This document shows, in pieces, positions 9,617-17,975 of a stretch of 64,000 nt of DNA. Source of the DNA: an uncultured Porphyromonadaceae bacterium (GTDB taxonomy: Bacteria > Bacteroidota > Bacteroidia > Bacteroidales > Muribaculaceae); the NCBI GenBank assembly GCA_947175495.1, contig CAMWNB010000003.1:24248-88247 (forward strand), written 5' to 3'. The notes under the pieces are model-generated. The model saw only the letters and a program-made list of their open reading frames with translations, did not search any database and had not been told where the DNA came from. The position numbers and the translations under genes were made by a program. Within the stretch, counting starts at the first letter, position 1. Every line of letters starts with the position of its first letter.

Positions 9617-10657
9617 ATGAGTCAGACAGAAATTTCAACCCTCGGCGAGTTTGGTCTTATCGACCGGCTCACTGAGGGTCTTGAACCCAAGCAGGCCTCG
9701 ACCGTGCTCGCCGTGGGCGATGATGCGGCCATACTCAATTATCCCGACACCGAGTTGCTTGTCACTACCGACATGTTGCTCGAAAACGTGCACTTCGACC
9801 TCACATATGTGCCGTTGAAGCATCTTGGCTACAAGGCTGCGGTGGTCAACTTCTCCGACATCTACGCGATGAACGGCACGCCTCGACAAATCACCGTAAG
9901 CCTTGGCATCTCGCGTCGCTTCACCGTGGAGCACATCCAGGCGCTTTACGAAGGCATACGTCTGGCGTGTGAAATATATGGAGTGGACATAGTTGGCGGT
10001 GACACATGCTCGTCGCACCAGGGGCTGGTCATATCAGTCACCTGCATAGGTGATGCTCCCCGCGGTACGGCAGTTAAGCGCAGCGGCGCTAAACCCACCG
10101 ATATCATCTGCGTGAGCGGCGATCTTGGTGCCGCCTACATGGGGCTGCAACTGCTGGAGCGCGAAAAGGTGGCATCGGCCGGACAATCCGATTTTGTGCC
10201 GGACTTCGCCGGTAAAGAGTACATCGTTGAACGCCAGCTCAAACCGGAGGCACGCCGCGATGTGATAGATGCGCTCGCCAGGGCCGGCATAGTCCCGACC
10301 GCCATGATGGACATCAGCGATGGTCTCTCGTCGGAACTGATGCACATATGCAAGCAGAGTGGAGTAGGGTGCAGAGTCTATGAGGAGCGCATCCCAATCG
10401 ACTACCAGACGGCACTCATGGCCGAGGAACTGAACATGAACCTCGTCACCGCCGCGCTTAATGGCGGCGAAGATTATGAACTGCTGTTCACTGTGCCCCT
10501 CTCCGCCCACGACAAGGTGACGCAGATTCCCGGAGTGCGCGAAATCGGCTACATCACCGATGCTGACAAAGGTTGCGCTCTCGTCGGCCGTGACGGGCAG
10601 TCTGAAATCCCTCTTAAGGCGCAAGGATGGAATCCGCTTGCTGAAGAGCAAAAATAG
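9617..10657 (+). CDS. thiL: Thiamine-monophosphate kinase
   Basis: 346 aa, standard length. Phosphorylates thiamine monophosphate with ATP to the coenzyme thiamine diphosphate. Seen: GEFGLIDRL at the N-terminus, the metal-binding VGDDAAIL, VTTDMLLENVHFDL, VNFSDIYAMNGTPR and GGDTCSS, all typical of the ThiL/PurM-like fold, and MMDISDGLSSEL in the C-terminal domain. ThDP is needed by MenD (encoded at 25-27 kb). The gene follows punA by 7 nt and is likely read through from it. No THI-box riboswitch was recognised upstream. Confidence 0.95.
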   Translation: MSQTEISTLGEFGLIDRLTEGLEPKQASTVLAVGDDAAILNYPDTELLVTTDMLLENVHFDLTYVPLKHLGYKAAVVNFSDIYAMNGTPRQITVSLGISRRFTVEHIQALYEGIRLACEIYGVDIVGGDTCSSHQGLVISVTCIGDAPRGTAVKRSGAKPTDIICVSGDLGAAYMGLQLLEREKVASAGQSDFVPDFAGKEYIVERQLKPEARRDVIDALARAGIVPTAMMDISDGLSSELMHICKQSGVGCRVYEERIPIDYQTALMAEELNMNLVTAALNGGEDYELLFTVPLSAHDKVTQIPGVREIGYITDADKGCALVGRDGQSEIPLKAQGWNPLAEEQK

Positions 10658-10679
10658 GTAGTATTTCAAAAAAAATGAT

Positions 10680-10687
10680 TAAATTTG
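10680..10687 (+). promoter_or_regulatory. -7 promoter element for the nusB operon
   Basis: TAAATTTG, 31 nt before the nusB ATG, preceded by an A-rich stretch. It heads the nusB-yajC-ybbR-coaE run. Confidence 0.55.
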
Positions 10688-10718
10688 CACCCGCAAAACC
10701 AATAGAACATTCATAGAA

Positions 10719-12140
10719 ATGATAAATCGAATATTGATCCGTGTGAAAGTGGTGCAGATGTTATACTCCTATCTGCTCACGCAGAGCGAATTTCATATCG
10801 ACGCCGCTCCCGAGGCTCCTTCGGCAGACCGTCGTTTTGCCTACACGGTGTATCTCGATCTGCTCCTGTCAGTAATGGAGCTATCCGGCATCAGCACGGC
10901 GCGTGCGCGCGGCGCACACTCCCTTGTAGTTGAACGTGTGTTGCGCGAAAACCGCGTCGGAGCAGCTTTGGCTGCTACCGATGAGTTGAAAACCACACTC
11001 ACACGCGGCAACTCGGATATAGACGGCATGCGCCCTTATCTGCAACGCGTGGCAGATGCCGTGGCTGCGTCCGATGCATTCCGCGACTACAAGAAAATCA
11101 AAAACCGCACTCCGGCTGATGATGCACGCTTTTGGAGCGTGGTGCTTGAGACCATTCTTCTCAAGGATCCCGAGCTTTCCGCATTTATGCGAACTGTTCC
11201 CGGATTCACAGGCAAAGGTCTTGAAATGGGTCTCGATGCCGCCAAGGTCTCGCTCGCAGCGTTCGGCGACGCTCGTCTGGGCTATCTCACCGCAAAGACC
11301 GACCTGCAGCGCTCGCTTGACAAGGCCTACGACCTCTATTATGGAATATTTGAGCTGATGGTGGAAATCACCCGCGAACAGCGCAAGCGTCTTGAAGCAG
11401 CAAAAGAAAAGTATGTGCCCACGGCTGCCGACCTCAACCCGGTCACAAAATTTGTGGACAACGCTTTCATCGCACGCCTTGAAGCCGACGAAGCTTTTGC
11501 GGGTCGCATGGAAAAATCGCCCATGCATTGGGGCGACGACACTGTGCTTGTGCCGCGTCTGCTTGATGCCATACTGTCCTCCGAACTCTATGCCAAGTAT
11601 ATGGAAGAGCCGGTCGGCGACTATGCTTCGGAATGTGAGTTCTGGCGTGAGTTGTGCAAAAGCATAATCCTGCCGTCCGACGACCTCGCTGAGGCCATGG
11701 AGAGCCGCTCCGTGTTCTGGAACGATGACATGCAGGTAATGGGCACGTTCGTACTCAAGAGCCTTCGCCAAATGGCATCTGCGCCAGAAGGAGAGCCGCT
11801 TCCCTTCCTACCTCAGTATAAAGACGCTGAAGACGAGGCCTTCGGCCCCGAACTTTTCACCTTGGCTGTGGATCATCGCGACGAGTACCGCTCTTACATT
11901 GATCGCTTCATCAATGCCGAGCATTGGGACCCCGAGCGCCTTGCTTTCATGGACATCGTGATTATGACGTGCGCCATTGCCGAGCTTCTCAATTACCCTT
12001 CAATTCCCGTGCCGGTAACGATGAACGAGTACGTGGAAATAGCCAACAGCTACAGCACAGCCCGCAGTGGACAGTTTGTCAATGGTCTGCTCTATGCTGT
12101 CAGCGAGTATCTTCGTGCCGAGGGTAAACTTACAAAATAA
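10719..12140 (+). CDS. nusB: Transcription antitermination factor NusB, enlarged by an internal duplication
   Basis: 473 aa, far longer than ordinary NusB (about 140 aa) or the Bacteroides form (about 310 aa). NusB acts with NusE/S10 in rRNA antitermination. The first 20 residues (MINRILIRVKVVQMLYSYL) and the C-terminal 90 residues (RDEYRSYIDRFI, LAFMDIVIMTCAIAELL, MNEYVEIANSYST, FVNGLLYAVSEYL) are NusB-like. Between them the Bacteroidetes-specific middle region appears twice: about 37-183 and 197-352. Matching landmarks are AYTVYLDLLLSVMEL/AYDLYYGIFELMVEI and FWSVVLETILL/FWRELCKSIIL. The first gene of a four-gene run with yajC, ybbR-like and coaE. Identification is good; the effect of the duplication is unknown. 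Confidence 0.9.
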   Translation: MINRILIRVKVVQMLYSYLLTQSEFHIDAAPEAPSADRRFAYTVYLDLLLSVMELSGISTARARGAHSLVVERVLRENRVGAALAATDELKTTLTRGNSDIDGMRPYLQRVADAVAASDAFRDYKKIKNRTPADDARFWSVVLETILLKDPELSAFMRTVPGFTGKGLEMGLDAAKVSLAAFGDARLGYLTAKTDLQRSLDKAYDLYYGIFELMVEITREQRKRLEAAKEKYVPTAADLNPVTKFVDNAFIARLEADEAFAGRMEKSPMHWGDDTVLVPRLLDAILSSELYAKYMEEPVGDYASECEFWRELCKSIILPSDDLAEAMESRSVFWNDDMQVMGTFVLKSLRQMASAPEGEPLPFLPQYKDAEDEAFGPELFTLAVDHRDEYRSYIDRFINAEHWDPERLAFMDIVIMTCAIAELLNYPSIPVPVTMNEYVEIANSYSTARSGQFVNGLLYAVSEYLRAEGKLTK

Positions 12141-12161
12141 CGAATACTAAAACTCATAATT

Positions 12162-12500
12162 ATGCTGTCAAACTACATTCTCCTCCAGCAGGCCCAGCAG
12201 GGCAATTTCCTCACCAGTTGGGGACTTATCATCATCCTTTTCGTGGTGTTCTACTTCTTCATGATTCGTCCGCAGCAGAAGCGTCAGAAGGAAATCCGCA
12301 AATTCCGCGAAAGCCTCTCCAAAGGCGACAACGTGGTCACTGCTGGTGGCATTCATGGCAAAATCGTTGACGCAAACGATGCCGAGAACTACTTCCTGCT
12401 CGAAATCGCCAGTGGTGTACGCATCCGCATCGACAAGGGTTCTGTGTATCCCTCGGCGGCTGAGGCATCGCAGGCAGCAGCTGAAAGCGACAAAAAATAA
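12162..12500 (+). CDS. yajC: Preprotein translocase accessory subunit YajC
   Basis: 112 aa. Single-pass inner-membrane protein that associates with SecDF and the Sec translocon. One hydrophobic helix (GLIIILFVVFYFFMI, about residues 22-36) is followed at once by the family signature RPQQKRQKEIRKF, then the cytosolic domain with LSKGDNVVTAGGIHGKIV. It lies 21 nt after nusB and 27 nt before the YbbR-like gene, in the same operon. Confidence 0.95.
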   Translation: MLSNYILLQQAQQGNFLTSWGLIIILFVVFYFFMIRPQQKRQKEIRKFRESLSKGDNVVTAGGIHGKIVDANDAENYFLLEIASGVRIRIDKGSVYPSAAEASQAAAESDKK

Positions 12501-12527
12501 TTAGCGGGCTCTCACCGTCTCAACGGC

Positions 12528-13505
12528 GTGAAACTCGACATTCGCAGGCGAATGGCTCTTGTGAGCCGTGCGGCCCACACGCAGCGTGGCAAGAACATCC
12601 TGACATTCGGGGTGTTCCTGCTCATTTCCGCTGTGTTGTGGGTCGTGCTGTCTCTTAACGAGGAGGACCAGGTGGACCTGCGCATGACTTTAAAAATTGA
12701 GCATGTGCCGGACACAGTGACGATTGTATCCATACCTCCGGAACATGTGAATGTGAGCCTTCGCGCCCGTCGCACCGACCTGCTCAAGAGCACGCTCGGG
12801 CGCGAGCCGTCGCTTAGAGTCGACTGGCGCGCTTATCGCTCGCGTGGGTTGTTGTCGCTGAGTTCGTCAGAGTTGAAGACATTGGCTCGCAATGCAGTAG
12901 GAGGCGCAACGGTGCTAAGCGTCACGCCCGACTCGCTGCACCTGCTCTACACTAACTCGCGCGGACGTCAATTGCCCGTTGTGCTCGACTACAAAGTCAC
13001 CCCCGGACCACAGGTGGCTCTTGTCGGGCGTCCGACTGTGAAGCCGGATTCTGCCATGGTGTATGCCATAGGCTCGGCTGCAAGCGGTCTCAGCGCTGTG
13101 GCGACGGAACCCATACGCATATCAGGCCTTGGCGAAACCACAACCATGCGTGTGCGTCTTACCACACCGGCGCGCACACGCGCTTTCCCTGATAGCGTGG
13201 ATGTGACTTTCCATGTAGAGCCGCTCATCATGAAAACGCGCCGCGTTGTAATCGAACCAATTGGAGTGCCGGCAGGCACAAAACTCATAACTTTCCCGGC
13301 GCAGGTAAACGTCAGCTACATGGTGCCCGCAAGTGTGTACAAGCATAGTTCGCCGCAATTTCGTGTGGTAGCGGATTACCGCACCATCGATACCTCTGCG
13401 CCAACGCGCAACATGCGTCTGCGTCTTGTCGACGTGGATGAGAATCTGCAGAATGTGTATCTTTCGGCCGACAGTGCCGAATACATCATCGAACGTCAAC
13501 AATGA
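12528..13505 (+). CDS. YbbR-like domain protein
   Basis: 325 aa with a GTG start at 12528. A basic N-terminus is followed by one transmembrane segment at about residues 22-42 (ILTFGVFLLISAVLWVVLS), then an extracytoplasmic region of beta-rich repeats (IVSIPPEHVNVSLRARRTDLL; VDVTFHVEPLI; FPAQVNVSYMVPASVY) that fit the YbbR fold. In Firmicutes the YbbR protein CdaR regulates the c-di-AMP cyclase CdaA; no cyclase gene is adjacent here, so that role is not shown. It overlaps coaE by 4 nt (ATGA), indicating translational coupling. Confidence 0.75.
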   Translation: MKLDIRRRMALVSRAAHTQRGKNILTFGVFLLISAVLWVVLSLNEEDQVDLRMTLKIEHVPDTVTIVSIPPEHVNVSLRARRTDLLKSTLGREPSLRVDWRAYRSRGLLSLSSSELKTLARNAVGGATVLSVTPDSLHLLYTNSRGRQLPVVLDYKVTPGPQVALVGRPTVKPDSAMVYAIGSAASGLSAVATEPIRISGLGETTTMRVRLTTPARTRAFPDSVDVTFHVEPLIMKTRRVVIEPIGVPAGTKLITFPAQVNVSYMVPASVYKHSSPQFRVVADYRTIDTSAPTRNMRLRLVDVDENLQNVYLSADSAEYIIERQQ

Positions 13506-14083
13506 ATATAATAGCACTTGCCGGAGGCATCGGTGCCGGCAAAAGCATGGTCAGCCGCATGCTTCGCGCCATGGGCTACGAAGTGTACGACACAGACTCG
13601 GCCGCCCGTCGCATCATGGACTCGAGCTCTGAAATCAAACAATTTCTACAAGAAAAAATCAGTCCCGATGCCGTAAACGACATGGGGGTGATCAACAGGG
13701 CTGCAGTAGCCGCAGTTGTATTTTCCGATGCTGAACGTCTGGCCATGCTCAATGAGGTGGTTCATTCTGCTGTGAGAGCTGATATGCGGGCATGGGCCAA
13801 GACATGCGGCGATGCGATGTTTGTTGAGTCTGCCATTGCAGTTGGCAGCGGTTTAGCTGATGAGGTGGATGCAATATGGGAAGTATCCGCGCCAGAGGAT
13901 TTGCGTATAAAGCGTATTTGCATGCGAGGCTCAGGAATGACACCTGCCCAGGCGCTTGCACGTATCGACGCACAGCGGGCCGAACTGTCAGCTGTGGGAA
14001 AGCTCCGAACAGTCGAGCTTATAAACGACAATGCCACCCCTTTGCTTCCACAGCTTGAGGCGGCATTGCGTACTGTAGGATAA
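13502..14083 (+). CDS. coaE: Dephospho-CoA kinase
   Basis: 193 aa. Last step of coenzyme A synthesis: ATP-dependent phosphorylation of the 3'-hydroxyl of dephospho-CoA. The P-loop GGIGAGKSM is at about residues 8-16, followed by YEVYDTDSAARRIM (the family's D-x-D/A-R segment); in the second half are VESAIAVGSGLADEVD and RIDAQ. It shares a 4-nt overlap with the upstream YbbR-like gene and ends 2 nt from the stop of the convergent Dabb gene, leaving no room for a terminator. Confidence 0.95.
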   Translation: MNIIALAGGIGAGKSMVSRMLRAMGYEVYDTDSAARRIMDSSSEIKQFLQEKISPDAVNDMGVINRAAVAAVVFSDAERLAMLNEVVHSAVRADMRAWAKTCGDAMFVESAIAVGSGLADEVDAIWEVSAPEDLRIKRICMRGSGMTPAQALARIDAQRAELSAVGKLRTVELINDNATPLLPQLEAALRTVG

Positions 14084-14085
14084 GT

Positions 14086-14379
14086 TTAGAACTCGTAGTC
14101 AACGCATCCGCGGAGTTCCTTGTTGGCCCCGAGCAGAGATGCTGCCGCCACATGAGCAGGATGCTTTGCGTACACGGCAACGTCGGCCATCGTAGGCACG
14201 ATTGCTGTGAGCACTACGTCCCACTCCTCGGTGGGATTCTGGTTGAGACCTACTTCGATGGACTGGAGGCAGTCAATCTGTTCCGGCAAAGCCTCAAGGG
14301 CGTTCTTGAATTCGGTGGCTACGCGAAGGCGCTCTTCCGGAGTGCCTTTAAGGAGGAACATTACGATGTGTTTTACCAT
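14086..14379 (-). CDS. Dabb (stress-responsive alpha/beta barrel) family protein
   Basis: 97 aa. The start MVKHIVMFLLKG at 14379 and the segment SIEVGLNQNPTEEWDVVLTA are typical of Dabb-domain proteins, small dimeric ferredoxin-like barrels with varied and mostly unproven functions. Its start lies 4 nt after the stop of the ABC-F gene, so the two are probably co-transcribed. An upstream in-frame ATG would lie inside that gene and is less likely. Substrate unknown. Confidence 0.8.
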   Translation of the reverse strand: MVKHIVMFLLKGTPEERLRVATEFKNALEALPEQIDCLQSIEVGLNQNPTEEWDVVLTAIVPTMADVAVYAKHPAHVAAASLLGANKELRGCVDYEF

Positions 14380-14383
14380 AGCT

Positions 14384-16027
<1,644 letters not shown>

Positions 16028-16030
16028 TTA

Positions 16031-17065
16031 TTATTCTATAAAAGCATTGTGGAGCATCCGCATCGCCTCGTCGGCAAAACCTGCGTCGACGGTGGCGTAT
16101 ATAAAACCGTCGCCTTGCATGGCTTCATACCCGAGTAGAGCCGCCACCTCTGCCGTGCCGACACCCTCACGGTTGCCTATCAGACTCACTTCTACTGTGC
16201 CAGCAGGAGTGACAGTCGAGGCTACTGCGACAAATCCTTGTGCCTGCGCAGCTGTCGGACTTATTTCAGTGCCAGATGCTTCGGGGTGGAATGAGTCAAG
16301 CACTCGCACTGCAAATCCCCCGCGCATCGCAGGGCGAATGCAGTCGGGATGCAGAATCTTGGCGCCGCGGCGGGCCGCGGTGTCGGCAGTGGCATAGCTC
16401 ATGCCGGGGATGCAGCGGGCAGTGTTTACTCGACGCGGGTCGGCCGTATATACACCGTCTACGTCGGTCCATATCTGCACTTCGGTTGCGCCGAGGGCTT
16501 CGCCGAGCAGGGTGGCGGTATAGTCGCTGCCACCGCGCGACAGCGTCGCCACGCACCCTTTCTCGTCGCGGCAGATGAACCCCTGCGTCACATAGACATC
16601 GTGCTCGCCGGCCGCGGAGAACACCGATGCCGCATTGCGGCAGATGGCGTCGATGTCCGGCTCTCCGGTTGCGTCGACACTTACAAAATCAGTAGCATCA
16701 AGCCACACAGCATCGATACCGCGCTTTTGCAACACGGCATGCATCAGACGGGTGCTCATCAGTTCTCCGCAAGCTACCGTCTCGGCAGGAGTGACGGCAT
16801 TTCCGAGAATAGTTCTCAGCGTATCGGCAGTGTCAGCTTCCACTCCGAGTTCGCGTGCTGCGGCAAGGTGCTTGTCGAGTACAGCGTCACGGTCGTCTTC
16901 TCCGCTTGCTATTGCAAGCAGCGCATTGGTGACTCCACTCATGGCTGAAAGCACTACGACGGTCGGCCTGCTTGCGGCCTCAATGATATCGGCCGTGGCG
17001 GAAATACGCGCGGCCGAGCCGACCGACGTTCCGCCGAATTTCATTACTATAGTTTGCATTTTCAT
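16031..17065 (-). CDS. lysC: Aspartate kinase, short form
   Basis: 344 aa. Phosphorylates L-aspartate, the entry to lysine, threonine, methionine and diaminopimelate synthesis. The kinase domain is recognisable: VMKFGGTSVGSA, VVLSAMSGVTN, GELMSTRLMHAVL, TLSRGGSDYTATLLG and IWTDVDGVYTADPR. After it only about 60-70 residues of ACT-like sequence remain (FVAVASTVTPAGTVEVSLIG to the end), whereas monofunctional aspartate kinases are usually about 400-450 aa with two ACT domains. Feedback control is therefore probably reduced or different (inference). The ATG at 17065 is chosen because an upstream TTG lies inside the -7 element. Confidence 0.9.
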   Translation of the reverse strand: MKMQTIVMKFGGTSVGSAARISATADIIEAASRPTVVVLSAMSGVTNALLAIASGEDDRDAVLDKHLAAARELGVEADTADTLRTILGNAVTPAETVACGELMSTRLMHAVLQKRGIDAVWLDATDFVSVDATGEPDIDAICRNAASVFSAAGEHDVYVTQGFICRDEKGCVATLSRGGSDYTATLLGEALGATEVQIWTDVDGVYTADPRRVNTARCIPGMSYATADTAARRGAKILHPDCIRPAMRGGFAVRVLDSFHPEASGTEISPTAAQAQGFVAVASTVTPAGTVEVSLIGNREGVGTAEVAALLGYEAMQGDGFIYATVDAGFADEAMRMLHNAFIE

Positions 17066-17074
17066 TTGAGAGTG

Positions 17075-17082
17075 CAAAGTTA
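17075..17082 (-). promoter_or_regulatory. -7 promoter element for lysC
   Basis: TAACTTTG on the minus strand ending 9 nt before the ATG at 17065; implies an ultrashort leader. Confidence 0.6.
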
Positions 17083-17095
17083 GCCATTTTTACGC

Positions 17096-17123
17096 AAAAA
17101 ACGGCCGCTTGACAGCGGTCGTT
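17096..17123 (-). terminator. Intrinsic terminator after the Crp/Fnr gene
   Basis: A 9-bp stem (ACGACCGCT / AGCGGCCGT with one G-T pair) with a short loop and a following T-run on the minus strand, 30 nt past the stop of the gene at 17153. Confidence 0.75.
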
Positions 17124-17152
17124 TTCGTATATCGATACAAAAAAATACGGCA

Positions 17153-17851
17153 TTATCCGTATTTGCTTATTTTTCGAAGCTGAGCTTCGTTTATAATCTT
17201 TATTCTACGGCCGTCCACCACCACAAGTCGTTCGGTCACAAAAGTGGAAAGAGTGCGAATGGCGTTGCTTGTGGTCATGTTGGAAAGATTGGCAAGGTCT
17301 TCACGCGCCATATATATTTTAAGAGTAGCGCCATCGTCCTCGTAACCATAGTTGTCAAGCAGCACAATGAGAGCCTCGGCCAAGCGCCCGCGTATATGTT
17401 TTTGGGTGAGGTTTACGATACGAGTGTCAGATCCGCCGAGATTGCGCGACAATTCCTGGATGAAGAACCAGGCAAGGCTATTGTTGTTGCTGATCATGTC
17501 GCGTACAAGGGTGAGGGGCACAGCGCCAAGCATCGACGGCTCGAAAGCGGACGCACTGCTGACGTAGGCTTCCTGGGCGAAGAATGCGCGGTAGCCGAAG
17601 TACTGCACCGGGCGGATGAGGCGAAGAATCTGCACGCGTCCTCCGACGCCTTCCTTCGTCTTCTTTACCTTGCCTTTGAGCAATACCCAGAGAAACTCAG
17701 GTTCGTCGCCTTCAGCATATATCAGCTGATTCTTTTTGAAGGTATGCACTTCCATGTTCTCGACCACAAGACGACGTTCATCGTTGTTGAGTCGGGTCCA
17801 GATTTCTGCCATATCCTCATTAATAACTTTTTCGAGGGCTGCTTTGATCAT
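17153..17851 (-). CDS. Crp/Fnr family transcriptional regulator
   Basis: 232 aa. N-terminal cyclic-nucleotide-binding-type beta-roll (about 28-130: FKKNQLIYAEGDEPEFLWVLLKGKVK, here in two parts), a long dimer helix, and a C-terminal winged helix-turn-helix (AREDLANLSNMTTSNAIRTL, about 185-205). No Fnr-type cluster of N-terminal cysteines is present, so it is not an obvious Fe-S oxygen sensor. Ligand and targets cannot be deduced. It has its own promoter and terminator, so it is monocistronic. Confidence 0.88.
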   Translation of the reverse strand: MIKAALEKVINEDMAEIWTRLNNDERRLVVENMEVHTFKKNQLIYAEGDEPEFLWVLLKGKVKKTKEGVGGRVQILRLIRPVQYFGYRAFFAQEAYVSSASAFEPSMLGAVPLTLVRDMISNNNSLAWFFIQELSRNLGGSDTRIVNLTQKHIRGRLAEALIVLLDNYGYEDDGATLKIYMAREDLANLSNMTTSNAIRTLSTFVTERLVVVDGRRIKIINEAQLRKISKYG

Positions 17852-17885
17852 CCTTATGTGTTGTATCGCTATGTTTTATAACATG

Positions 17886-17893
17886 CAAAATTA
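17886..17893 (-). promoter_or_regulatory. -7 promoter element for the Crp/Fnr gene
   Basis: TAATTTTG on the minus strand, 34 nt upstream of the ATG at 17851. Confidence 0.6.
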
Positions 17894-17975
17894 CGATTTT
17901 TTTTTGAACAAGCGACAAAATGAATAGTAAAAACGCAAAAATCAATAGGATTTCCCCATTTTTTGCCACTTGAAA

